Of a stretch of 35,558 nucleotides of DNA, positions 28,344-35,558 are shown one piece after another. Below the pieces are notes generated by a model. It did not search any database. It was given only the letters and a program-made list of their open reading frames with translations, and had not been told where the DNA came from. Source of the DNA: Pseudomonas synxantha (lineage in GTDB: Bacteria > Pseudomonadota > Gammaproteobacteria > Pseudomonadales > Pseudomonadaceae); assembly GCA_945874835.1 (NCBI GenBank), contig CAMCJM010000010.1, positions 1 to 35,558 of the forward strand, written 5' to 3'. The position numbers and the translations under genes were made by a program. Numbering within the stretch: position 1 is the first letter of the stretch; every line of letters begins with the position of its first letter.

Positions 28344-29586
28344 AGTCGAACAACGCCAAATCGTCGTGATAGGTGCCGGCCCGTCCGGGGCGATTGCCGC
28401 GGCGCTGCTCAAGCGCAACGGCCATGACGTGCTGGTATTGGAGCGCCAGCGTTTCCCGCGCTTCTCGATCGGCGAAAGCCTGCTGTCGCATTGCCTGGAC
28501 TTCGTCGAAGAAGCCGGCATGCTTGACGCTGTGCGTGCAGCGGGCTTTCAGACCAAGCATGGCGCGGCCTTTGGTTGGGGTGAGCGTTACACCGAATTCG
28601 ATTTCCGCGACACCTTCACCCAGGGGCAGGGTTCAACCTATCAGGTGCTGCGCGCCGATTTCGACAAACTGCTGGCCGATCAAGCCGAACTGCAGGGTGT
28701 GGAAATCCGCTACGAAGAGGAAATCTTCGCCGTTGATTTCAGTGGCGTGCGCAGCGGCGACTGCCCGCGCCTCTCGGTACGCCGTCTCGCCGATGGCCAT
28801 GAGTACCAAGTCGAATGCGCCTTCGTCCTCGACGGCAGCGGCTACGGCCGCGTGCTGCCGCGCCTGCTCGACCTCGACACACCATCGAGCTTCCCGGTGC
28901 GCCAGGCGGTGTTTACCCATGTCGAAGACCGCAGCGACGGCAGCGGCTTTGACCGCGAGAAAATCCTTATTACCACCCACTCGACCTTGCGCGATGTGTG
29001 GTTCTGGACCATCCCGTTCAGCGATGGTCGTTGTTCGGTCGGCGTGGTCGCCGATGCCGGCCGCTACGAGGGCCGCCCCGAGGATCTGGACGCCTGTCTA
29101 AAGCAATTCATCGAGGAGACTCCGTCACTGCACAAGGTATTGAAGAATGCAGTGTGGAACACCCCGGCACGGCGCATCGGCGGCTACTCGGCCAACGTCA
29201 AAACCCTGCACGGCCCGGGCTTTGCCCTGCTCGGCAACGCCGCGGAGTTCCTCGACCCGGTGTTCAGCTCCGGTGTGACCATCGCCATGCGTTCGGCGAG
29301 CATGGCCGCTGGCGTGCTGCACCGTCAGCTAAGCGGCGAGGTGGTGGACTGGGAGCAGGACTTTGCCATCCCGCTCAAGCGCGGCGTCGACACCTTCCGC
29401 GTGTATGTCGAGGGCTGGTACGACGGCAGCTTCCAGGACGTGATCTATTTCGAAAAAGCCCAACCGGAAATCCGCAGCATGATCAGTTCGATCCTCGCGG
29501 GCTACGCCTGGGATCAGAAAAACCCCTATGTTGCCGAACCCAAACGGCGTTTAAGAGTGCTCGCAGAACTGTGTGCCACTAATTAA
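28330..29586 (+). CDS. FAD-dependent halogenase-like oxidoreductase
   Basis: This flavoprotein has 418 residues with the Rossmann motif GAGPSG (residues 15-20), FSIGESLLSHCLDFV and the FAD-contact GNAAEFLDPVFSSGV. It also has the flavin halogenase motif WxWxIP as WFWTIP (residues 224-229), and a lysine at residue 76 in FQTKHGAAFGWG, matching the position and surroundings of the catalytic lysine of phenol/pyrrole halogenases. It is shorter than most such enzymes. A halogenated (xanthomonadin-like) aryl polyene is therefore possible. Alternatively it is a non-halogenating family member acting as a ring hydroxylase or desaturase. Confidence 0.8.
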   Translation: MKSLEVEQRQIVVIGAGPSGAIAAALLKRNGHDVLVLERQRFPRFSIGESLLSHCLDFVEEAGMLDAVRAAGFQTKHGAAFGWGERYTEFDFRDTFTQGQGSTYQVLRADFDKLLADQAELQGVEIRYEEEIFAVDFSGVRSGDCPRLSVRRLADGHEYQVECAFVLDGSGYGRVLPRLLDLDTPSSFPVRQAVFTHVEDRSDGSGFDREKILITTHSTLRDVWFWTIPFSDGRCSVGVVADAGRYEGRPEDLDACLKQFIEETPSLHKVLKNAVWNTPARRIGGYSANVKTLHGPGFALLGNAAEFLDPVFSSGVTIAMRSASMAAGVLHRQLSGEVVDWEQDFAIPLKRGVDTFRVYVEGWYDGSFQDVIYFEKAQPEIRSMISSILAGYAWDQKNPYVAEPKRRLRVLAELCATN

Positions 29587-29597
29587 TAAGGATATTT

Positions 29598-30326
29598 ATG
29601 AGCAACCCGGCCGCCACCTACGTCGAGGAAACCCGCTTCGGTTTCTGGTTTCTGCAGAGCCATGTCTGGCAGCACCATGTGCTGCGCGTAGCGATCAATG
29701 ATCTGCGTGGCCTGTTCGCCGGACCGCTGCCCGATGCACCCGTGCTGCTGGATGCCGGCTGCGGCCAGGGAAAATCCTTCGGCCTGCTCGCCGAGGCGTT
29801 CAAACCGGCGCGGATGATTGGCCTGGATGCCGACCCGCATAGCCTCGACTGCTCGCGCGCCGAGTCCGCACGCCTAGGCCTGGATGTGCAATTGATCGCC
29901 AGCGACTGCGCGGCCATCGACCTGCCCGATGCCAGCGTCGACCTGCTGTTCTGCCACCAGACATTCCATCATCTGGTCGAGCAGGAGCAGGCCCTGGCCG
30001 AGTTCTGGCGCGTACTCAAGCCGGGCGGCTATCTGCTGTTCGCCGAGTCGACCCAGTACTACATCGACACCTCGGTGATCCGCTGGCTGTTCCGCCACCC
30101 CATGCAGGTGCAGAAAAGCGCCGAAGGCTATCTGGACATGTTGCGCGGCCAGGGCTTCGCGTTCGCAACCCAGAACATCTCCTACCCCTATCTGTGGTGG
30201 AGCCGCGCCACCGACTTCGGCCTGCTGGAGCGCTGGGGGCTGAAAAAAACCAAAGCGGTCGGCCAACGCAATGAAACCCTGGTCAATGTGGTGGCACGCA
30301 AGCCGTTTGAGGCACACCCAGCATGA
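29598..30326 (+). CDS. Class I SAM-dependent methyltransferase
   Basis: A soluble methyltransferase of 242 residues with the SAM-binding motif LLDAGCGQGKSFGLL, the acidic strand IGLDADPHSLDCSRAES, and the later motifs DASVDLLFCHQTFHHL and RVLKPGGYLLFAES (Methyltransf_11 type). It is likely to methylate the aromatic head or its hydroxyl, since aryl polyene head groups are commonly C- or O-methylated; the position is not predictable here. AAGGAT precedes the ATG after an 11-base gap, and the gene overlaps the following lipoprotein by ATGA. Confidence 0.87.
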   Translation: MSNPAATYVEETRFGFWFLQSHVWQHHVLRVAINDLRGLFAGPLPDAPVLLDAGCGQGKSFGLLAEAFKPARMIGLDADPHSLDCSRAESARLGLDVQLIASDCAAIDLPDASVDLLFCHQTFHHLVEQEQALAEFWRVLKPGGYLLFAESTQYYIDTSVIRWLFRHPMQVQKSAEGYLDMLRGQGFAFATQNISYPYLWWSRATDFGLLERWGLKKTKAVGQRNETLVNVVARKPFEAHPA

Positions 30327-30823
30327 AACGCATCGCCCTGCTCGGTTTCTGCCTGCTGCTGAGCGCCTGCGCCGCCCACACGCCGCTGCCGCTAAGCGCA
30401 CCCACCTTCGGCGCGTCACTGCCGGCTGCGCTGCGGGTCGAACGCCAGCAAGGCGTGGATCAGCAGACCTGGTGGCTGGTGGTGCAGGCCGAACAAGCGG
30501 CACTGCGCTGGTCGCTGTTTGACCCGCTCGGTGTGCCCCTCGCGCGGCGATTGCTGGAGGATGGCCAGTGGCGCGCCGATGGCCTGTTGCCGCCCAATCG
30601 CGAAGCCCAGGAATTGTTCGCCGCCTTACTGTTCGCCCTGACCCCCAGCGACAAACTGCCCGCCAGCTACGCGCCCGATGTCTGGCAGCAACTGGCCGAC
30701 AGTCAGCGCCGGCTTAACCCGCACTGGCTAATCGATTACCGTGCGCCCCTGGACTTCACCCTGCGTCAGGGCCCTGAACTCAGTTACCGGGTCTATGCCC
30801 TCACCGATAATGGGACGCCCTGA
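30323..30823 (+). CDS. apeN: DUF3261 lipoprotein
   Basis: A lipoprotein of 166 residues: signal MKRIALLGFCLLLSAC with lipobox LSAC, so Cys16 is the acylated first residue. The mature part carries LRVERQQGVDQQTWWLVVQA and a middle segment WSLFDPLGVPLARRLLEDGQ typical of DUF3261 proteins, which sit next to the KS genes in aryl polyene clusters. It is probably attached to the outer membrane and involved in placing the product; the role is not established. The ATGA start and the TGATG junction to the KS indicate coupled translation. Confidence 0.82.
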   Translation: MKRIALLGFCLLLSACAAHTPLPLSAPTFGASLPAALRVERQQGVDQQTWWLVVQAEQAALRWSLFDPLGVPLARRLLEDGQWRADGLLPPNREAQELFAALLFALTPSDKLPASYAPDVWQQLADSQRRLNPHWLIDYRAPLDFTLRQGPELSYRVYALTDNGTP

Positions 30824-32076
30824 TGGCGGTTTACCTTAACGCACTGGGCCTTAACTGCGCCCTCGGCCAAGGCAAGCAGGCGGTAGCAACGGCGCTGTTT
30901 GCCGGCGATAGCAGCGGCATGCAGGCGCAAACCGGCTGGGTGGCCGAGCGCGCGCTGACCGTCGGCGCCGTGCCTGGCGATCTGCCTGAGTTACCCGATC
31001 TGCCGGGCCACCCGCCGAGTCGCAATAACCAACTGCTGCTGGCGGCCGCGCTGGAGATCGAACCCGAGCTACGCGCCGCCATCAGCCATTTCGGCACCGA
31101 GCGTATCGCCGTGGTACTCGGCACCAGCACTTCGGGTATCGAGGAAGCCAGCCAAAATATCGCGCACTACCTGAAACAGGGCGAACTGCCAGCGCACTAC
31201 GGCTACGCCCAGCAGGAGCTGGCTGAACCGGCGAACTTCCTCAGTGACTGGCTGGGCTTGAGCGGGCCGTGCTTTAGCATCTCCACCGCATGCACCTCGG
31301 GTGCACGGGCGCTGTTAAGCGCGCAACGCCTGCTCAATCTGGGTGTGTGCGATGCAGTGATCTGTGGCGGCGTGGACAGCCTGTGTCGCCTGACCCTGAA
31401 TGGTTTTTCCGCCCTGGAAGCGGTCTCGGCCGAGCGCTGCAACCCGTTTTCCGTCAATCGCCACGGCATCAATATCGGCGAAGGTGCGGCGCTGTTCTTA
31501 ATGACTAAAGAGCCAATGACTAAAGAGCCGCTAAGTGGTGCAGCCCGGAGTGCCGTACCCCGGGGGGCCGTATCAATCACCCTACTGGGCGGCGGCGCCA
31601 GCAGCGATGCCCACCATATTTCCGCGCCGCAACCCGACGGCCTTGGCGCTCAGGCAGCGATGCGCAAAGCCCTGACTGCCGCTGGGCTCAGCGCTAATCA
31701 GGTCGATTACCTGAACCTGCATGGCACCGCCACCACCCACAACGACGCCATGGAAAGCCAGGCGGTGCAGGCGATCTTCCCGCATGGCGTGCCCTGCTCA
31801 TCCAGCAAACCCATGGTCGGCCACACCCTCGGCGCCGCCGGTGCGTTGGAGGCCGCCTTCTGCTGGCTGACCTTAAGCCAATACAACCCGCAGCAACTGC
31901 TACCGCCGCATTTGTGGGATGGCCAGGCTGACCCGGCCTTGCCGGCGCTGAATCTGGTACAGCCCGGCACGCAGCTGAGCAACACCCGTCCACGCCGGTT
32001 GATGAGTAACTCCTTCGCCTTTGGCGGCAACAATATCAGCCTGCTTCTTGGTGAAGCGCCAGGAGAACCCCTATGA
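30823..32076 (+). CDS. apeO: Beta-ketoacyl-ACP synthase (elongating KS)
   Basis: A type II KS of 417 residues with the catalytic triad Cys157 (STACTSGARA), His in LHGTATTHNDAMES and His in MVGHTLGAAG. It is expected to pair with the chain-length factor to extend the polyene with malonyl-ACP. A 15-bp tandem duplication at 31501-31530 encodes MTKEPMTKEP (residues 227-236) in a surface loop after GEGAALFL, followed by an Arg/Pro-rich stretch. This loop insertion is unusual but in frame and away from the active site. It overlaps both neighbours (TGATG, ATGA). Confidence 0.92.
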   Translation: MAVYLNALGLNCALGQGKQAVATALFAGDSSGMQAQTGWVAERALTVGAVPGDLPELPDLPGHPPSRNNQLLLAAALEIEPELRAAISHFGTERIAVVLGTSTSGIEEASQNIAHYLKQGELPAHYGYAQQELAEPANFLSDWLGLSGPCFSISTACTSGARALLSAQRLLNLGVCDAVICGGVDSLCRLTLNGFSALEAVSAERCNPFSVNRHGINIGEGAALFLMTKEPMTKEPLSGAARSAVPRGAVSITLLGGGASSDAHHISAPQPDGLGAQAAMRKALTAAGLSANQVDYLNLHGTATTHNDAMESQAVQAIFPHGVPCSSSKPMVGHTLGAAGALEAAFCWLTLSQYNPQQLLPPHLWDGQADPALPALNLVQPGTQLSNTRPRRLMSNSFAFGGNNISLLLGEAPGEPL

Positions 32077-32537
32077 GCCACTGGCCAATTGCTGAACTGA
32101 TTCCCCATGCCGGCGACATGATCCTGATCGATCAGGTACTGCGCGTTGGCGATGAGGACATCGAAACTCAGCTGACCATCCGCAGCGGCGGCCTGTTTAT
32201 CCTGGCTGACGGCAGCCTGCCGGCCTGGGTTGGCATCGAGTTGATGGCGCAGAGCGTGGCGGCCTTCGCCGGCTGCCAGGCACGCCTGCGCGGTGAGCCG
32301 GTGGAGCTGGGCTTTCTGCTCGGCACACGCAAGTACGAATGCAATGTCGAGCGCTTCCCAGCGGGCGCCGAGTTACATATCCGCGCGACCCGCTCGCTGC
32401 AGGATGACAACGGCATGGGCGTGTTTGAGTGCCAACTTCGCGGCCCCGGCATCGAGGCCTTTGCTCGCCTCAACGTATTTCGCCCACCTCAGGTGGCCAG
32501 CTATCTTCAGGAAGAATTTCAAGGGACGCAGCCATGA
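32073..32537 (+). CDS. apeP: 3-hydroxyacyl-ACP dehydratase (FabA/FabZ-like)
   Basis: A hotdog dehydratase of 154 residues with the N-terminal catalytic His in ELIPHAGDMILID and the helix PAWVGIELMAQSVAAFAGCQ. It would remove water from 3-hydroxyacyl-ACP to create each polyene double bond, probably together with the dehydratase domain fused to the ligase. The final FARLNVFRPP strand is typical. ATGA overlaps occur on both sides. Confidence 0.9.
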   Translation: MSHWPIAELIPHAGDMILIDQVLRVGDEDIETQLTIRSGGLFILADGSLPAWVGIELMAQSVAAFAGCQARLRGEPVELGFLLGTRKYECNVERFPAGAELHIRATRSLQDDNGMGVFECQLRGPGIEAFARLNVFRPPQVASYLQEEFQGTQP

Positions 32538-33298
32538 GCGAACAAGCAGCCGTGAGCGAGAACACAGCCAAAAACGATACCATTCTGGTCACCGGTTCCA
32601 GCCGTGGCATCGGCCGGGCGATTGCCCTGCGTCTGGCCAAAAGCGGCTATGACATCGTGCTGCATTGCCGCGCCCGCCGCGATGAAGCCGAAGCGGTGCA
32701 GGCGCAGATTATCGAGATGGGCCAGCAAGCGCGCATTCTGCAATTCGATGTGTCGGACCGCGCCGCCTGCCGCGCCGCGCTGGAGGCCGACGTCGAGCAG
32801 TACGGCGCCTATTATGGCGTGGTGTGCAATGCAGGGTTAACCCGCGACGGCGCCTTCCCGGCGCTGAGCGAGGAAGACTGGGACATCGTCATGCGCACCA
32901 ACCTGGACGGCTTCTATAACGTGCTGCATCCGCTGACCATGCCCATGGTGCGTCGGCGCAAGGCCGGGCGCATCGTCTGCATCACCTCGGTGTCCGGGCT
33001 GATCGGCAACCGCGGCCAAGTCAACTACAGCGCCTCCAAGGCCGGCATTATCGGTGCGGCCAAGGCTTTGGCGATCGAACTGGGCAAGCGCAAGATCACG
33101 GTCAACTGCGTGGCGCCGGGGCTGATCGATACCGAGATTCTCGATGCAGATGTGCCAATCGAGGAAATCCTCAAGTTGGTCCCGGCGCAACGTATGGGCA
33201 CCCCGGAAGAAGTGGCCGGCGCGGTGAATTTTCTGATGTCCGAGGAGGCGGCCTACATTACCCGCCAGGTCCTCGCGGTGAACGGCGGGCTGTGCTAA
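32534..33298 (+). CDS. apeQ: 3-oxoacyl-ACP reductase (FabG-like)
   Basis: A short-chain dehydrogenase of 254 residues with the NAD(P)H motif TGSSRGIG, the NAG motif (CNAGLTRDG) and the catalytic set Ser152, Tyr165, Lys169 in YSASK. It reduces the 3-keto group in each elongation round. ATG 32534 is used because it forms an ATGA overlap with the dehydratase; the longer open frame upstream is out-of-frame dehydratase sequence. The stop TAA overlaps the next ATG (TAATG). Confidence 0.93.
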   Translation: MSEQAAVSENTAKNDTILVTGSSRGIGRAIALRLAKSGYDIVLHCRARRDEAEAVQAQIIEMGQQARILQFDVSDRAACRAALEADVEQYGAYYGVVCNAGLTRDGAFPALSEEDWDIVMRTNLDGFYNVLHPLTMPMVRRRKAGRIVCITSVSGLIGNRGQVNYSASKAGIIGAAKALAIELGKRKITVNCVAPGLIDTEILDADVPIEEILKLVPAQRMGTPEEVAGAVNFLMSEEAAYITRQVLAVNGGLC

Positions 33299-34533
33299 TG
33301 AACGGATGCAAACGGGTTGTAGTCACCGGCATGGCCGGCGTTACCTCGCTGGGCAATGACTGGCCGACCATTGAAGCGAACTTCAAGGCCGGCAAGAGCG
33401 GCATCCGCTATATGCACGAGTGGGACAGGTTCAGCGAGCTGAACACCCGCCTCGGCGGCCCGGTAGATGACTTCGTGCAACCCAAACACTGGACACGCAA
33501 ACAAGCCCGCAGCATGGGCCGGGTCTCCAAACTGGTGGTGTACGCCGCCGAGCGCGCGCTGGAACATGCTGGCCTGCTCGGCGACGAGTCGATCAAGGAC
33601 GGGCGCATGGGCGTGGCCTGCGGCTCGTCCACCGGCAGCACAGAAGAGGTCAAAGCATTCGGCAATATGCTGCTCAACTCGGTGGCTGATGGCCTAAATG
33701 CCAACTCCTATATCCGTATGATGCCGCACACCACGGCGGCCAATATCAGCATTTTCTTCGGCCTCAAGGGCCGCCTGATCCCCACCTCAAGCGCCTGCAC
33801 CAGTGGCAGCCAGGGCATCGGCTACGCCTATGAAGCGATCAAGTTCGGCCGCCTGCCAATGATGCTCGCCGGCGGCGCAGAGGAACCATGCCCCACCGAG
33901 GCCATGGTCTTCGATGCGCTGTACGCCACCAGCCTGAAAAACGACGCCCCGCACACCTCGCCGCGCCCCTACGACAGCGGCCGCGATGGCCTGGTGATTG
34001 GCGAAGGGGCCGGTATTCTGGTGCTCGAAGAGCTGGAGCACGCCCAGGCCCGTGGCGCGACTATCTATGCCGAAATAGTCGGCTTTGGCTGCAACTCTGA
34101 TGGCCAGCACGCCACCAAACCGCTGCAGGCGACCATGCGTGGCGCAATGGAACTGGCGCTGCAGGATGCCGGTTTACAGCCCTGCGCCATCGGCTACGTC
34201 AACGGTCACGGCACCGCTACCGACCAGGGTGATGTGGCAGAAACCCAAGCCACTCAAGAACTGTTCGGCAGCCAGATGCCAATCAGCTCGCAGAAGAGCT
34301 ATTTCGGCCACACCCTCGGCGCCTGCGGTGCGCTGGAGTCCTGGTTCAGCATCGAAATGATGAACGCGGACAGTTATGTGCCAACTCTGAACCTGGAAAA
34401 TATTGACCCGGCCTGCGGCGAACTGGACTACCTGCGCGGCGAATTCCGCCAGATGAGCCACCAGTACGTGATGAACAACAACTTCGCCTTTGGCGGGGTG
34501 AATACGTCGCTGATTTTCAAGCGCTGGCTTTAG
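33298..34533 (+). CDS. apeR: Beta-ketoacyl-ACP synthase (FabF-like, second KS)
   Basis: A KS of 411 residues with Cys167 (SSACTSGSQGIG), His in GHGTATDQGDVAE and His in YFGHTLGACG, plus the terminal NNNFAFGGVNTSLIF. In aryl polyene systems the last KS of the operon is thought to carry out the first condensation with the aromatic starter or supply early units. ATG 33298 overlaps the reductase stop; GTG 33292 would also be in frame. No terminator follows, so transcription probably continues into the lipoprotein gene. Confidence 0.93.
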   Translation: MNGCKRVVVTGMAGVTSLGNDWPTIEANFKAGKSGIRYMHEWDRFSELNTRLGGPVDDFVQPKHWTRKQARSMGRVSKLVVYAAERALEHAGLLGDESIKDGRMGVACGSSTGSTEEVKAFGNMLLNSVADGLNANSYIRMMPHTTAANISIFFGLKGRLIPTSSACTSGSQGIGYAYEAIKFGRLPMMLAGGAEEPCPTEAMVFDALYATSLKNDAPHTSPRPYDSGRDGLVIGEGAGILVLEELEHAQARGATIYAEIVGFGCNSDGQHATKPLQATMRGAMELALQDAGLQPCAIGYVNGHGTATDQGDVAETQATQELFGSQMPISSQKSYFGHTLGACGALESWFSIEMMNADSYVPTLNLENIDPACGELDYLRGEFRQMSHQYVMNNNFAFGGVNTSLIFKRWL

Positions 34534-34570
34534 TAATTAGATGACCAACAACACCATGGAGTTAATTGGA

Positions 34571-35374
34571 ATGACTCGAATTCATAGAGTTCTCTCACTA
34601 CTGGCCGCAGTACTGCTGCTGAGTGCCTGTACCAGCAAAACAATCTTCAACCCAGAGGAGCACTTCTCGAGCCAACTGGCAATCAGCGACAACCAGATGC
34701 AACGCGCCATTGTTACAGCTCTTCACGACCGTCAATGGACTGTCCTGTCGGTCGCACCCGGCAAGGTTCAGGCTGCCATTACTGTACGCGGCCGACATCA
34801 TGCTGAAGTCGATATACCCTACTCCCCCACCTCATTCCAAATCCTCTACCGCAGCAGTCGGGGGCTGGACTACAAAAACGGCAAAATTCACGACAACTAC
34901 AACCGCTGGGTCAACAGGCTGCGCGATAACATTCTCAAGGAGTTGAGTATTGATCCAATCGTGGAGTCGGTGAATGCACTGGGAGCCGTCAACCAGGGCG
35001 TGGAAGGTGCAACCTATCTGGACTTCCAGGCCGGTGTGACCCGTGCAACCCAAGCTGGCTTGCTCGACGGCAGTGTGAAGTTCTACCTGGTAGGTCAGGC
35101 AGTTCCGGGGCAAGTGCGCAAAATTCGTACGGTTTCCAGCAGACGTAAAACCAATGGCGCCAACAAGTCCGATGAAGAAGCTTGCATCTGGGCGCTACAG
35201 TCTGCGCTGGTCTCCCTGCAAAACGCAGCCAAGAAAGCATGTGCAAATGCGGTGATCGAGATTGCCAGCATCAACCAGCGCGACCTCTATAAAGATGCAC
35301 AGAAGTATCAATGTCGCGCGGGGATGTTAATTGCCAGCGTTGCGTTGCGTGGCGAGCTGGCCACTGTCAAATAG
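34571..35374 (+). CDS. Two-domain lipoprotein of unknown function
   Basis: A lipoprotein of 267 residues: MTRIHRVLSLLAAVLLLSAC with lipobox LSAC and acylated Cys20. The N-terminal half (residues about 35-125, with IHDNYNRWVNRLRDNI) matches a family of small periplasmic lipoproteins known to me only as hypothetical. The C-terminal half (LDGSVKFYLVGQ, RKTNGANKSDEEACIWAL, CANAVIEIASINQ, YQCRAGMLIASVALRG) matches a separate secreted family often mislabelled excinuclease ATPase. The fusion is notable. ATG 34571 with GGAG about nine bases upstream is preferred to ATGs at 34541 and 34556. The GC content is visibly lower than the operon before it. It lies 37 bases after the KS. Confidence 0.8.
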   Translation: MTRIHRVLSLLAAVLLLSACTSKTIFNPEEHFSSQLAISDNQMQRAIVTALHDRQWTVLSVAPGKVQAAITVRGRHHAEVDIPYSPTSFQILYRSSRGLDYKNGKIHDNYNRWVNRLRDNILKELSIDPIVESVNALGAVNQGVEGATYLDFQAGVTRATQAGLLDGSVKFYLVGQAVPGQVRKIRTVSSRRKTNGANKSDEEACIWALQSALVSLQNAAKKACANAVIEIASINQRDLYKDAQKYQCRAGMLIASVALRGELATVK

Positions 35375-35397
35375 ACGCCAACAAATCGGCAAAAGAA

Positions 35398-35413
35398 GGC
35401 GGTCTTTACCGCC
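35398..35413 (+). other. Small hairpin after the last lipoprotein gene
   Basis: GGCGGT-CTTT-ACCGCC forms a 6-bp stem with a tetraloop 24 bases after the stop. There is no T-tract, so it is probably a 3' stabilising structure ahead of the true terminator. Confidence 0.5.
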
Positions 35414-35463
35414 TAATGCCGATCAGTTAAGCCTCCCTGCTTGACCTTTGGCCGCAAGAAATC

Positions 35464-35497
35464 AAAATCCGATGCCTGTATTGGCATCGGATTTTTT
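35464..35497 (+). terminator. Rho-independent terminator closing the operon
   Basis: AAAATCCGATGCC (35464-35476) pairs with GGCATCGGATTTTT (from 35483) around TGTATT, followed by a T-run to 35497. It ends the aryl polyene operon. The remaining 61 bases to the window edge show no feature I can support. Confidence 0.92.
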
Positions 35498-35558
35498 ATG
35501 CGTCTCGCTCGAGCACTGGAACTGACTCACAACATCGCCTCTACCCCCAAGTCAATCG

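Larger units (their letters stand above)
15809..35497 (+). other. Aryl polyene biosynthetic gene cluster (single operon)
   Basis: About 21 plus-strand genes run with mostly overlapping starts and stops (ATGA, TAATG, GTGA) from the promoter near 15735 to the terminator at 35464-35497. The combination of KS/CLF, two ACPs, KR, two FabZ/FabA-like dehydratases, AMP ligase, thioesterase, LolA, MMPL exporter and DUF3261 lipoprotein is diagnostic of aryl polyene clusters. The order follows apeC to apeR as I recall it from the Escherichia coli cluster. Accessory lyase, antiporter-like, halogenase-like and methyltransferase genes are interspersed. No phosphopantetheinyl transferase is present in the window. 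Confidence 0.9.

Overview
The window is GC-rich gammaproteobacterial chromosome, most probably Pseudomonas. The evidence is the housekeeping set (nhaP2, mscK, selO, metY, trxC, tandem-Usp, orphan ParA), the GTAGGTTGG...CCAACCTAC and GTAGGAGCCAGC palindromic repeats common in that genus, and codon use. The species assignment is inference.

Left part (1-14.8 kb): the window opens inside an IS3-type insertion sequence whose end sits at about position 148 and has replaced the first codons of an acyl-CoA dehydrogenase gene. Next come single-gene units: a K+/H+ antiporter (nhaP2, TTG start), a large MscK-type mechanosensitive channel, and the AMPylase selO (TTG start, with a 12-bp palindrome against its ribosome site). 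A 680-bp gene-free stretch made almost wholly of repeats follows. Then come an SLC13/RCK_C anion permease, metY, trxC (its Shine-Dalgarno lies inside an 11-bp hairpin), a hotdog thioesterase, a tandem universal stress protein and, on the minus strand, an orphan ParA ATPase. The usp and parA genes converge on a shared perfect terminator.

Right part (15.7-35.5 kb): one continuous plus-strand operon of about 21 genes that I read as an aryl polyene (APE) pigment cluster. Its core follows the apeC-to-apeR gene order: KS chain-length factor, acyltransferase, two ACPs, membrane protein, AMP ligase fused to a dehydratase, glycosyltransferase plus second acyltransferase, thioesterase, LolA-like carrier, MMPL exporter, DUF3261 lipoprotein, KS, dehydratase, ketoreductase, KS. 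Inserted into that core are a MIO aromatic ammonia-lyase, a CPA-type antiporter-like membrane protein, a flavin halogenase-like enzyme (with both the WxWxIP motif and the expected lysine) and a methyltransferase. In the inferred pathway, an aromatic amino acid is deaminated to a cinnamate-type starter and loaded by the ligase. It is elongated by the type II KS/KR/DH set on the two ACPs, possibly halogenated and methylated, coupled to a lipid or sugar by the acyl- and glycosyltransferases, and exported by LolA/MMPL. A fused two-domain lipoprotein gene and a strong terminator close the unit.

The most notable observations are within this operon. Three genes (chain-length factor, second ACP, second acyltransferase) each look as if they have lost exactly one base. 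Three repetitive elements have entered it. One is a 270-bp element with a 9-bp target duplication that sits inside the signal-peptide codons of the LolA-like gene and keeps the frame. Either the cluster is decaying or the assembly has single-base deletion errors; the sequence alone cannot decide between these.
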